A stretch of DNA of 64,000 nt, from positions 207,257 to 271,256 of the forward strand of contig NZ_KB893314.1 of the NCBI RefSeq assembly GCF_000374045.1, written 5' to 3'. Below the pieces are notes generated by a model. The model was not told the origin of the DNA. It made no database searches and worked only from the letters and a program-made list of their open reading frames with translations. Positions 36,843-46,170 of the stretch are shown here, piece by piece. This DNA is from Segetibacter koreensis DSM 18137 (lineage in GTDB: Bacteria > Bacteroidota > Bacteroidia > Chitinophagales > Chitinophagaceae). The translations under genes and the position numbers were made by a program. How positions within the stretch are numbered: the first letter of the stretch is position 1; every line of letters starts with the position of its first letter.

Positions 36843-39800
36843 TTACGTAGACGGTACCAACCTGCGATTTGTCACCTGTTCGTTTTCATCTTCTTCAGTC
36901 AGGGGCTCTTTAGGGGGACCACTGATCTTTTCCTGCAAGGTTTGAAAAATAATAAACAGTACCGGTATAACGAACACGCCAAAAATTGTCCCTATCAGCA
37001 TTCCACCCACAGCCCCGGTACCTATAGACCGGTTTCCTGTTGCTCCCGCACCTGACGCTGTCATTAACGGCACCAATCCAAGAATGAAGGCAAATGAAGT
37101 CATTAAAATAGGACGCAATCTTGCCTGGGCTCCTTCTGTTGCTGCTTGTACAATAGGCATTCCTTGTCGCCTTCTTTCAACAGCAAACTCCACTATCAAT
37201 ATCGCATTTTTGGCAAGAAGTCCTACGAGCATTATCAGCGTAATCTGGAGATAAATATTATTATTAATACCAAACAATGATGCAAAAATAAATGCACCGC
37301 AAAGTCCTATTGGTAACGACAGCAATACCGCAAAAGGCAGTATATAGCTTTCATATTGAGCACATAACAGGAAGTAAACAAATATTAGAACCAGTGTGAA
37401 GATAAAGACGGTTTGTCCACCGGCTGAAAGCTCTTCTCTTGTAATACCTGAAAACTCGTATCCATAACCTGCTGGCAAAGTCTGTGCTGCAACTTCCCTG
37501 ACCGCCTTGATTGCATCCCCCGAACTATAGCCAGGTTTTGGCGAACCATTGACGCTTATGGAGGTAAAAAGATTAAATCGTGAAATTGACTGCGGACCGT
37601 AGACCCTGTCAAGGGATATAAATTCGCTAATGGGAGCCATTGTTCCGTTTGCATTTCTTACATAAATGTTATTTATGCCTTGAGGATTAGCCCTAAAAGC
37701 AGGCTCGGCCTGGTACATGACTCTGTACTGCTTACCAAACTGGTTGAAATTTGATGCATAAACACCTCCATAATAACCTTGCATTGTACTTAAAACATCA
37801 TTTACTGTTAAGCCCGCTTCTTTTACCCTTGCTACATTTACATTAATCTGGTATTGCGGAAAATTTGGATTAAATGAAGTAGAAGCAAATTGTACCTCAG
37901 GGCGTTTATTTAAAGCTCCTAAAAAATCGGTGCTGACTTTAGAAAAGGTTGTTATATCACCACCACTTTTGTCCTGTAACTGAAACTCAAACCCTCCGGT
38001 TGCTCCAAAACCCTGGATGGTAGGTGGAGCAAAAAATACTACACGCGCATCGCGTATTCCGGCTGTTTTGGCAAACATTTTTCCTATTATCGACTGTACA
38101 TCTTCCCCTTTACCCTCACGTTCCTTCCAGTTTTTCAAACGCATTATTACCATACCGTAATTACTTCCCGTTCCACTAAGCATACCTCTTCCTGAAATTC
38201 GCAGGATATTTTCAACCTCGGGAATTGTTGCAGCTATTGCTCCTATTTCTTTTGTTACTTCATCAGTACGTTCCATAGAGGCACCCGGTGGTAAGCTGAT
38301 ATCAGACATAACCGTTCCCATATCTTCGTTAGGTACAAAACCTGTCGGCGTCGTTTTCATTAAAAAATAGAAAACGCCTCCAAATATTGCTATTCCCAGT
38401 AAAGCAATCCACTTTCTGTTTGCAAGAAAGGATACAGACTTTCTGTACTTATTAGTAGTAGCGTCAAATGCAGTATTGAAGGCAGTATAAAAACGTTTTA
38501 TGAAATTTTTCTTTTTATGCTCTTCTACATGCGGTTTTAAAAATATGGCACAAAGCGCAGGACTAAGCGTAAGTGCGTTAACGGCAGACAGAATGATAGC
38601 TATAGCAAGGGTGAGACCAAACTGCTTGTAAAAAACGCCTGCAGAACCTGTGATAAAACTTACCGGAATAAACACTGCTGCCATTACGAGGGTGATGGAA
38701 ACGATTGCACCGGAAATTTCACTCATCGCATCTATGGTGGCCTTTCGGGCAGATTTATACCCGTGGTCGAGCTTAGCATGAACAGCTTCCACTACCACAA
38801 TTGCATCATCTACCACTATACCTATGGCTAGCACCAATGCAAACAGAGTAAGCAAATTGATGGTAAAACCAAATACGTCAAGAAAGAAGAATGTACCTAT
38901 AATTGCAACGGGTACTGCGATAGCAGGAATAAGGGTAGAACGGAAATCCTGAAGAAATACGAACACAACAATAAACACTAATATGAAAGCTTCAATCAAA
39001 GTATGAATAACCTTTTCAATAGATGCATTCAAGAAGTCATTTATATTGATTAGGTTAACATAATGAACTCCGGCAGGAAAAGACTTTGAAGCATCATCCA
39101 GAACTTTCAAAGTTCCTTCAATAACCTCCCGGGCATTTGAACCGGCAGTCTGGGCTATTGCCACGCCTATCGATTGTTTTCCATTTGTTTTTGTAGTACT
39201 TGAGTAACTTAAAGCGCCTAATTCTATTCTGGCAATATCTTTTAGCCTCAATAACTGTCCGTTGCCTGCGGAACGGATAACAATATCACCAAACTCCGAT
39301 GCATTTTTTAGCCGGCCGCGATATTTAATGACATATTGGAAGGATTGCTCTCCCTGCTCACCAAATTGTCCCGGCGCCGCCTCGACGTTTTGTTCTGCCA
39401 GGGCCGCACTTATATCAGAAGGTACCAGGCCATAACTTGCCATTACATCAGGCTTTAGCCAGATGCGCATCGAATATTCCATTTGTCCGAAAACAGTTGC
39501 ATCTCCTACACCTGATATACGTTTTATCTGAGGTATAAGGTTAATAGTCGCATAGTTTTGAAGAAAAGTCTGGTCATAAGCCGGAACATCGCTGTAAAGA
39601 GAAAATATAACAAGATTACTGCTTTGACGTTTAACGGTAGTCACACCTGCACGGGTAACTTCAGCGGGTAAAAGACTTGTTGCGCGGGTTACCCTGTTTT
39701 GTACGTTAACGGCTGCAAGGTCTGGGTTAGTACCTAATTTGAAATTGACAGTGATGTTAGCGGTGCCATCATTTCCGGCAGTGGAAGTCATATAAGTCAT

Positions 39801-40022
39801 ATTTTCCACTCCATTAATCTGTTCCTCCAAAGGAACAATAACGCTATTAAGAACTACGTCGGCATTGGCTCCCTGGTATGAAGCTGAAACTTGTACCGTT
39901 GGCGGAGCAATGTCAGGATATTGTGATATTGGAAGGGAAGTTAGTCCCAGTACACCCAATATAACGATGATGACCGATATCACTGTTGATAGTACCGGCC
40001 GTTCTATAAATCGCTTAAGCAT
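36843..40022 (-). CDS. RND multidrug efflux permease (HAE1/AcrB-like)
   Basis: A ~1059-residue inner-membrane proton-driven exporter. Twelve helices surround two large periplasmic loops. Key sites: FIERPVLSTVISVIIVILGV at the N-terminus, the double aspartate in GIVVDDAIVVVEAVHAK (AcrB D407/D408), and the TM10 lysine in GLLAKNAILIVEFAVER. RLRPILMTSFAFILGLVPL near the end is also a hallmark. I place the start at ATG 40022 (MLKRFIERPV), because the upstream ATG would add 16 residues not found in the family. The periplasmic adaptor gene lies upstream across a 228-base gap that includes one dispersed repeat copy. The substrate range cannot be read off the sequence. Confidence 0.95.
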   Translation of the reverse strand: MLKRFIERPVLSTVISVIIVILGVLGLTSLPISQYPDIAPPTVQVSASYQGANADVVLNSVIVPLEEQINGVENMTYMTSTAGNDGTANITVNFKLGTNPDLAAVNVQNRVTRATSLLPAEVTRAGVTTVKRQSSNLVIFSLYSDVPAYDQTFLQNYATINLIPQIKRISGVGDATVFGQMEYSMRIWLKPDVMASYGLVPSDISAALAEQNVEAAPGQFGEQGEQSFQYVIKYRGRLKNASEFGDIVIRSAGNGQLLRLKDIARIELGALSYSSTTKTNGKQSIGVAIAQTAGSNAREVIEGTLKVLDDASKSFPAGVHYVNLININDFLNASIEKVIHTLIEAFILVFIVVFVFLQDFRSTLIPAIAVPVAIIGTFFFLDVFGFTINLLTLFALVLAIGIVVDDAIVVVEAVHAKLDHGYKSARKATIDAMSEISGAIVSITLVMAAVFIPVSFITGSAGVFYKQFGLTLAIAIILSAVNALTLSPALCAIFLKPHVEEHKKKNFIKRFYTAFNTAFDATTNKYRKSVSFLANRKWIALLGIAIFGGVFYFLMKTTPTGFVPNEDMGTVMSDISLPPGASMERTDEVTKEIGAIAATIPEVENILRISGRGMLSGTGSNYGMVIMRLKNWKEREGKGEDVQSIIGKMFAKTAGIRDARVVFFAPPTIQGFGATGGFEFQLQDKSGGDITTFSKVSTDFLGALNKRPEVQFASTSFNPNFPQYQINVNVARVKEAGLTVNDVLSTMQGYYGGVYASNFNQFGKQYRVMYQAEPAFRANPQGINNIYVRNANGTMAPISEFISLDRVYGPQSISRFNLFTSISVNGSPKPGYSSGDAIKAVREVAAQTLPAGYGYEFSGITREELSAGGQTVFIFTLVLIFVYFLLCAQYESYILPFAVLLSLPIGLCGAFIFASLFGINNNIYLQITLIMLVGLLAKNAILIVEFAVERRRQGMPIVQAATEGAQARLRPILMTSFAFILGLVPLMTASGAGATGNRSIGTGAVGGMLIGTIFGVFVIPVLFIIFQTLQEKISGPPKEPLTEEDENEQVTNRRLVPST

Positions 40023-40121
40023 AATATATTTACTATTGAACTGATAATAATGAAATGAACCGAAAGGCAAAAATTAAACTTCGAAAGAATAGGGTTGTGT
40101 TGGATGAATAGGGATAATAAA

Positions 40122-40145
40122 GTTGAAGTGAGTGACACAACGATG
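40122..40145 (+). repeat. Dispersed repeat copy, AAGTGAGTGACACAACGATG
   Basis: GTTGAAGTGAGTGACACAAC then GATG, in the gap between the adaptor gene and the RND gene. It matches the core of the copies at 11138, 13794 and 51917. The rest of this gap carries no other feature. Confidence 0.65.
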
Positions 40146-40250
40146 TCTAAACTTTGCAAGAATGCTTGTACCAAAAATCAGCTTATTTTCATGCAGTATT
40201 TGCTTCTGTGTCAACATCTTGTAAGTTACAACTTTCACTCCTTCTTCTCT

Positions 40251-41429
40251 CTACAATCGGGCCATTTGCTGATATACACTGTCAGCATTTACATCTCTTG
40301 GTTTTACGGGCGCTCCATCTTTCAAACCCGCTACACCTTCCAATATCACTTTTTCATTTGGATGTAAGCCTTCCTCCACAACAAAATATTGACCATTACT
40401 GCTTTCCATTACTTTTATCTCTGTACTTCTTACTGTGCCGGTGCTTTCCACTACGTATACAAACTTTTTACCTTGTACTTCGTATGTTGCTTTTTGAGGT
40501 ACAAGAAGCGCAGAATCAACCGTACGAGGAATTCTCACTATTCCGCTACTACCGCTTCGAACAATATTACCGGGATTAGGAAAAGTAGCCCTTACACTTA
40601 CAGAACCTGTTTCGGTATTAATCAAACCACTGGCAGTTTCAATTTTTCCTTTTTGAGGAAATTCTGTTCCATTAGAAAGAATAAGCGAAACCGGGGGAAT
40701 GGTTTTAAGCCTTTCCTGTACCGTTGCACCTTTTGTATTTTTTGAAAAATTAAGGGCCTGTTTTTCGTTGATAGAAAAATAAGCATAAATATTTCCAATA
40801 TTTGATACTGTAGTAAGCGGTTGTGCAGTATTACTGCTTACAAGACTACCTATTTTATAAGGAATGGTTCCAACAACACCGTTTACCGGGCTGGTGATAG
40901 AGGTATAGCCTAAGTTTGTTCTTGCATTAGCTAATGTAGCTCGTGCCTGTGCCAGTGCTGCCTGCTTAGCTTCCAGTGTATATTCGGCAGATTCAAGTTC
41001 AAAATGACTGATAATGTCTTTTTCAACTAACGGACGTACTTTGTTTACCTGCATTTGAGCAGCGTCTACCTCAGCCCGCGCTATTTTAATATTTGCCTCC
41101 GCTGTCCGGACATTCTGCTCATATTGAGGAGCGCTGATTCGAAAAAGAAGCTGGCCTTTTCGCACTGTTGCGCCTTCATCTACGTACATCTTTTCTACAT
41201 AACCATCTATTTTCGGACGTATTTCAATATTTTGCTGTCCCTGTATTGTTGCTGGATAATCAGAATTTAATATGGTGGTGCGTGGAGTGATAGTGACAAC
41301 GGGGTAATCCTTAATTTCATTAGGAACAGCTCCGGTTGCGCCTGCTTTTGGATCTTTATTGCTATTGCACGAGACAATCAACAATACCGATAATAATAAT
41401 TCAGATAAAAGTTGTAATCTTTTACTCAT
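40251..41429 (-). CDS. RND efflux periplasmic adaptor (MFP/HlyD family)
   Basis: A 392-residue lipoprotein (signal with LLIVSC, C21) that links the RND pump to the outer-membrane channel. The biotinyl/lipoyl-like domain (IQGQQNIEIRPKIDGYVEKM, then VRKGQLLFRI), the alpha-hairpin (AEANIKIARAEVDAAQMQVN), the barrel domain (TSITSPVNGVVGTI) and the membrane-proximal C-terminal domain are in standard order. It is the promoter-proximal gene of the operon. A TACCTTTG box on the minus strand at 41673-41680 may be its promoter, leaving a leader of over 200 bases. No TetR- or AraC-type regulator is next to it. Confidence 0.95.
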   Translation of the reverse strand: MSKRLQLLSELLLSVLLIVSCNSNKDPKAGATGAVPNEIKDYPVVTITPRTTILNSDYPATIQGQQNIEIRPKIDGYVEKMYVDEGATVRKGQLLFRISAPQYEQNVRTAEANIKIARAEVDAAQMQVNKVRPLVEKDIISHFELESAEYTLEAKQAALAQARATLANARTNLGYTSITSPVNGVVGTIPYKIGSLVSSNTAQPLTTVSNIGNIYAYFSINEKQALNFSKNTKGATVQERLKTIPPVSLILSNGTEFPQKGKIETASGLINTETGSVSVRATFPNPGNIVRSGSSGIVRIPRTVDSALLVPQKATYEVQGKKFVYVVESTGTVRSTEIKVMESSNGQYFVVEEGLHPNEKVILEGVAGLKDGAPVKPRDVNADSVYQQMARL

Positions 41430-42062
41430 AATGTCTCTACAGTTGATTCGAAGTTTTTATAAATTTTTGATTCACGTTTTTGAGGCAGGCAGTAAAAAAG
41501 ATTTTTTAAAAACGAGTAAGAAAAGTAAATATCAATTTCAGCGCACGTGGGTGCCATTTGTCTTACATCTCTCATAAGTTTTTAAAACAAATACCAAATG
41601 GTAAAATCTTTAAAGAAGCTATTGTACTTTTTCAATCTATAATACTTGCAGCATTTAGAAAAAATTAGCAGGCAAAGGTAAACGAAAATTTAAATTATGG
41701 GGCGAAACAGAGGTTAAAGGAATAATAATACTTATTGAATAATAATAACTTTTATAAACAATTTCAGTTAACATTCAGCATCTCGCAGTATAAGATTTAT
41801 AAAAACTGTTCTGATTATTCTAATTCAGTTGCTAAAAAACTAAATATCTATAGAAAAAATAAAATTAGGTGTCGCGATATATCAGGCATTAAAATTTTAC
41901 TTTAAATATTTAATATCCCAAAAAGAGGAAGGCAATTTATTTGCATATGAATTAAAGAAAGTAAACAATTCATTTTAAAAGCTATTACTTTTTGCTTTCC
42001 AATGGGTGACAAAATCTCATTCAGGAAAAAATGTTTAATTTTTTCCTCTAATTTTTAAGACT
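41430..42062. other. Divergent AT-rich intergenic region, promoters only
   Basis: No gene is supported in these 633 bases. On the minus strand TACCTTTG (41673-41680) fits the -7 promoter element for the RND operon. The plus-strand side just before the NDH-2-like gene has TACTTTTTG near 41985-41993, a near match with one extra base. The rest is AT-rich with no hairpin of note. Confidence 0.45.
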
Positions 42063-43373
42063 ATGAAAAAAACTATTGTAATTATAGGCGGAGGGTTTGC
42101 CGGAATTAATGTGGCTCTGCAATTAGCTAAAAAAGATGGATTTCATGTGATATTGGTCGATAGAAATAATTACAATTTTTTTCCTCCTCTTCTTTACCAG
42201 GTTGCCACTGGTTTTCTTGAAGTTTCTAATATTAGTTATCCTTTTAGGAAGCTGTTTCAAAAATATGACAATGTTAACTTCAGACTTGGTGAGTTGCAAA
42301 AGATAGTTCCTGAAGCAAATAAAGTTATATTAACTACGGGAGAGTTAAGCTACGATTACCTTGTTATTGCAACAGGAACGGAGTCGAATTATTTTGGAAT
42401 AGAGAATATTAAGAAGTATGGCACTCCCATGAAAACTCTGAATGATGCAACAAACATGCGAAACTTTCTTTTACTAAAAATGGAAGAAGCCACTATAGAA
42501 ACAGATGAAATAGAAAAGAAAAAACTAACAACAATTGTAATTGCGGGCGGTGGACCTACAGGGGTTGAAATTGCAGGCATGCTGTCAGAAATGAGAAAAA
42601 ACATTTTCAGGAAAGATTATCCTGAGTTGGCAGGTTATAAAGGAGCGATTTACCTGGTGGATGGCGGACCAAAAGTACTTGCACCAATGAGCGAAAAAGC
42701 ACAAAAATACACTTTCGATACATTGGTTAAATTGGGAGTAAATGTAAAATTGAATAAACAGGTAAAGGATTATGTAAATGACACAGTTATTTTCGCAGAC
42801 GGTGAAACTATACAAACTAAGATACTTATATGGGCAGCGGGAGTGACAGCAACTGTATTTGAAGGTATTCCCGCAACAAGTTATGGAAGAGGGAAAAGAT
42901 TACTGGTTGATGAATTTAATAAAGTAGCCGGAACAACAAATATTTTTGCGATTGGTGATACTTGTTTTCAGACAACTGATAAAAACTTTCCAAATGGTCA
43001 TCCACAGGTTGCGCAGGTTGCAATTCAACAAGGTAAAAACCTAGCTAAAAACTTTCTACGAACAGAAAGAAATGAATCACTTGTTCCCTTTGTTTATACC
43101 GATAAAGGTTCTATGGCAATTATCGGAACCACTAAAGCTGTAGCTGATCTGCCAAAGCCTGAATTGCATTTTACCGGCTTTATTGCATGGTTTATGTGGC
43201 TTTTCATTCACCTGGTTTCGTTAATTAATTACCGAAACCAACTTAGAACATTGTATAACTGGGTAGCTGCATTCTTGACCAAAGATCAGTCCCTAAGAAT
43301 GATAATAAGGCCGGCAAGCAAACACACTGAAGATGCAAAGACTCCCACTGTATTAGTTCCAGATGCCAAATAA
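42063..43373 (+). CDS. NADH dehydrogenase-like flavoprotein (NDH-2 family)
   Basis: A 436-residue peripheral membrane flavoprotein that transfers electrons from NADH to quinone without pumping protons. The FAD motif is IIGGGFAGINVALQLAKKDG at the N-terminus, the NADH-binding motif is IAGGGPTGVEIAGMLSEM at about 160-177, and the second FAD motif is TTNIFAIGDTCF. FPPLLYQVATG is characteristic of NDH-2. The C-terminal hydrophobic stretch (about 370-395, FIAWFMWLFIHLVSLI) fits membrane attachment. The gene stands alone on the plus strand with a convergent glycosyltransferase downstream. Confidence 0.92.
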   Translation: MKKTIVIIGGGFAGINVALQLAKKDGFHVILVDRNNYNFFPPLLYQVATGFLEVSNISYPFRKLFQKYDNVNFRLGELQKIVPEANKVILTTGELSYDYLVIATGTESNYFGIENIKKYGTPMKTLNDATNMRNFLLLKMEEATIETDEIEKKKLTTIVIAGGGPTGVEIAGMLSEMRKNIFRKDYPELAGYKGAIYLVDGGPKVLAPMSEKAQKYTFDTLVKLGVNVKLNKQVKDYVNDTVIFADGETIQTKILIWAAGVTATVFEGIPATSYGRGKRLLVDEFNKVAGTTNIFAIGDTCFQTTDKNFPNGHPQVAQVAIQQGKNLAKNFLRTERNESLVPFVYTDKGSMAIIGTTKAVADLPKPELHFTGFIAWFMWLFIHLVSLINYRNQLRTLYNWVAAFLTKDQSLRMIIRPASKHTEDAKTPTVLVPDAK

Positions 43374-43387
43374 AATAAATTTGCCGC

Positions 43388-44479
43388 TTACATAAAGGCC
43401 GATAACAAATGTGTTCTTTTTACATCGATCAGTTCGCTTATCGAGTTTTTCACATCATCTACCGTAATTTCTGAAACTAAGGAAGTATTATGAGTGCATA
43501 AACTTGGGTGTTCATGAAATTTTAATGAAGATGTTCCACACAAAGGGCAACTCATAGCAAATGAAAGCAGATTGCGGTGTAGGGTAGTTGTCATAGCTGA
43601 AGCAGTGATTACATTGGCAAACCAAAATATACCGACTGTTGGTATTCGTAATGCCCTTGCTAAATGCAGAGGTCCTGTATCATTTGATATAATTATATCC
43701 GAAAAAGATAAAAGACCTGAAGTTCCACCTAAAGATAATTTACCAGATAAATCTTGAACAGAATCTTTGGAGATTACGTTAGTAATGACAGCATCTACAA
43801 TCTCTCTCTCCCATGTCAGGCCGGTAATACAAACATGGTAACCAAGTTCTACAAGAAAATCAGCTATTGCTGCAAATTTTTTTCCAGGCCAGCGTCTTTT
43901 TATATCACTTGCACCAGGATGAATGATGGCAACGGGTTTACAATCAAAATTATTTACAATGCTTTTTGCCTCCGCTATATCTTTAGCGGTGACAACAATT
44001 TGTGGTTCTATATCTTTTGTTTTTGCGCCTACCCTGCCAACAACTTCTAAATAACGCAAAGTCTCGTTGAAGTAATAAATATAGGGGATACTGATATCGA
44101 GTGCGGTCGCGTCAGGCGTCTTAAGTCCAACGGTTAACTTTGCTGCAAGTCTTAGTAAAAATGGATTTGAATTTCTTCCTCCACCATGCATTTGAAAAGC
44201 AATATCAAATTGCTCTGCCTCCATTTTTGTAAAAAATTCAGATAACTCTCTTTCATCCCGCACATAACCTTCTCTCTCACTTATTCCCGGATATGAAGGA
44301 ACGACCACGACCCGGTCAACAGGACCGGGTCTGTCTTGAAGATACTCCTGGTGCCACGCCCTTCCCAAAAGAACAATCTCAGCTTCCGCAAAAGTCTCAC
44401 GAAGGGCTTGCAATGCAGGTAAACAGAAAATAAAGTCTCCAAGAGCATTAGCTCTTAATACCACGATTTTTTTTATCAT
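43388..44479 (-). CDS. Glycosyltransferase family 9 (heptosyltransferase-like)
   Basis: A 363-residue GT-B enzyme of the ADP-heptose:LPS heptosyltransferase family (GT9). It begins KIVVLRANALGDFIFCLPAL, the standard first strand, with the donor-binding end ISNDTGPLHLARALRIPTVG. Near the C-terminus CPLCG followed by a Cys-x-His (LCTH) forms a possible zinc site shared with the second GT9 gene in this window. It is transcribed on the minus strand, convergent with the NDH-2 gene. Together with hldE about 6 kb away it suggests a heptose-containing surface glycan. The donor and acceptor are not proven. Confidence 0.87.
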   Translation of the reverse strand: MIKKIVVLRANALGDFIFCLPALQALRETFAEAEIVLLGRAWHQEYLQDRPGPVDRVVVVPSYPGISEREGYVRDERELSEFFTKMEAEQFDIAFQMHGGGRNSNPFLLRLAAKLTVGLKTPDATALDISIPYIYYFNETLRYLEVVGRVGAKTKDIEPQIVVTAKDIAEAKSIVNNFDCKPVAIIHPGASDIKRRWPGKKFAAIADFLVELGYHVCITGLTWEREIVDAVITNVISKDSVQDLSGKLSLGGTSGLLSFSDIIISNDTGPLHLARALRIPTVGIFWFANVITASAMTTTLHRNLLSFAMSCPLCGTSSLKFHEHPSLCTHNTSLVSEITVDDVKNSISELIDVKRTHLLSAFM

Positions 44480-44615
44480 ACTACAACTAAATCAAAATAC
44501 TGTTTGTCAAAATTGATCTAATGCTGGTCTGTGCTTAAAAACCAGTTGGTAAGATATATAAAAAAAACCGTTTAAGATATTTTTAAAATTATAGGTAATT
44601 TATTGAATCCAACTA

Positions 44616-45071
44616 CTATTTTACAACCTCAGAATTTGAATTACACAGGCCCAAAAGATAAGCTTTTGCAATTACATGTTCCTCCATCATTTCTTCAACC
44701 TGTTCTCTTTCCGTCTCAGCAGGCAAGTCTAAAACAGTGTCAAGCGCATACACACGATACCAGTAGTGATGAATGCCTTCGAAATATTTAGGGCAAGGAC
44801 CCTCATAACCAAAGCTGTGGTTATTTGCCAATCCCTCCATTGCACCTTCAGGTATAGATCCTTCTTTTATTTCAGTTGTTGTAGGTGGTATATTAAACAA
44901 CATCCAATGTGTCCAAATGGGAATTGCATCTACATCTTCAAAAATCAATACGAGACTTTTTGCTTCTGCAGGTATTTCGTCAAAAAATAGCGGCGGACTG
45001 ACATTTGGTCCAAGACAAGTATATTGTTTAGGAATTTCTTCTCCATTGCTAAATATGCTTCTGATTATCAT
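44616..45071 (-). CDS. YbhB/YbcL-like phosphatidylethanolamine-binding protein (PEBP)
   Basis: A 151-residue beta-fold protein of the PEBP (Raf kinase inhibitor-like) family. The second conserved region YEGPCPKYFEGIHHYWYRVY is complete. The first region reads LIFEDVDAIPIWTHWMLFNI, where the family consensus is DPDAP before the THW, so two residues of the ligand-site loop differ (DVDAI). Bacterial members bind small anionic ligands, and the role is unknown. The start ATG at 45071 has a short AT-rich leader. It follows a HAD gene on the same strand (64-base gap) and may share its transcript. Confidence 0.88.
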   Translation of the reverse strand: MIIRSIFSNGEEIPKQYTCLGPNVSPPLFFDEIPAEAKSLVLIFEDVDAIPIWTHWMLFNIPPTTTEIKEGSIPEGAMEGLANNHSFGYEGPCPKYFEGIHHYWYRVYALDTVLDLPAETEREQVEEMMEEHVIAKAYLLGLCNSNSEVVK

Positions 45072-45135
45072 TTTTACTCTTTTGAATTTTTTTAAAATTT
45101 ATTTACTAAAAACGGGAATATTAGGTTATCATAAA

Positions 45136-45843
45136 TTAAGGCAATGAGGCAAGTCTGCGAGAAATTTCTATAAAGTCTGCATCTGCATATGAATCGATAA
45201 CAATGTCTGCCTGTTGCAATTTATCAGCTTCATGTGTTTCTGTAATAGCTACACATTTCATTTTCGCATTTTTTGCTGCTGCCACTCCAATTGGTCCGTC
45301 TTCAACAACGAAACAATCATTCGGAGCAAGTCCAAGTCTATCGGCTGCTTTTAAAAATATGTCTGGGGCAGGTTTGCTGTTTTTCACTTCGTCCCCTGTA
45401 ACTAAAACATCAAAATATTGCAAAAAATTTAATTGCTTTAAAACCATTTCCATTTTTTCTTTTCTGGAACTGGTGGCAAGGGCAACTTTTACCGGGTAAT
45501 TCGCCAGGCTTTTTAGAAAAGTTTCGGCCGCGTGCACCGGTTTTATGGGGTTGGCAGTGATAATGTCAACAAAATAATCAAACTTCTCTTTTAATATTCT
45601 TTTTACATCTTCTTCACCACTTATGCCTAAATGATTTTTAATTACATCAGCGCTTCTGACCCCTAGTATTGGCTGGTAATCTTCATAAGTGAGTTTTTTA
45701 CCATAATTATTAAAGACTTTTTCCCACGCTAAATAATCTGCTTCTGTACTTATAATTAAAGTTCCATCCATATCAAAGATTACTCCCTTATAAGGAAGTT
45801 CGGCAGCATCAGTTACAGTAGCGGATTGTTTATGTTCCTTCAT
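45136..45843 (-). CDS. HAD-superfamily phosphatase, beta-phosphoglucomutase-like
   Basis: A 235-residue cytosolic HAD enzyme with an alpha-helical cap. Motif I is FDMDGTL with nucleophile D24 and acid D26, motif II is LATSSRKEK, the lysine is in VKNSKPAPDIF, and motif IV is FVVEDGPIGVAAAKNA. The arrangement matches beta-phosphoglucomutase and sugar-phosphate phosphatases. Substrate not assigned. The N-terminus has a 17-residue extension before the first strand, so the true start might be further inside, but no internal ATG lies before motif I. It is the upstream member of a probable two-gene unit with the PEBP gene. Confidence 0.88.
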   Translation of the reverse strand: MKEHKQSATVTDAAELPYKGVIFDMDGTLIISTEADYLAWEKVFNNYGKKLTYEDYQPILGVRSADVIKNHLGISGEEDVKRILKEKFDYFVDIITANPIKPVHAAETFLKSLANYPVKVALATSSRKEKMEMVLKQLNFLQYFDVLVTGDEVKNSKPAPDIFLKAADRLGLAPNDCFVVEDGPIGVAAAKNAKMKCVAITETHEADKLQQADIVIDSYADADFIEISRRLASLP

Positions 45844-46170
45844 TTTATTGAAATTGTACCTTAAAAAAATTGAGCATGGTTAAAAAATTCAGCCATGTTT
45901 TTAAGGCGCGAAATAATGCTTTTTTTATTAAAATTTCAGAATAAAGAAGTCAAACAAAAAAACGGGTTAGAATTGGTCGGCAAAAAACAGAGTTACAGAA
46001 AAAATATAAACAAATTGCTAAACAAAAGTGTGAAACAATTTACCCATTCCTCTTTTTTTAATGGCACTTTACTTTTAAGAGAAAAACAAAGAGCATGAAA
46101 AACAAGGCACAATTATTTTCTTAAATGGAATGTTTTAAACTAACCCTTTAAAAAATAACAGGAAATAGAT
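45844..46170. other. Intergenic between divergent genes
   Basis: A 67-codon plus-strand frame (45895-46098) is lysine/asparagine-rich, has no recognisable domain and is probably chance in AT-rich DNA. No promoter consensus or terminator is obvious. Confidence 0.45.

Noticed and set aside
45895..46098. 67-codon plus-strand frame between the HAD and GT9 genes
   Set aside because: Composition is that of AT-rich random sequence, there is no motif and no ribosome-binding sign.
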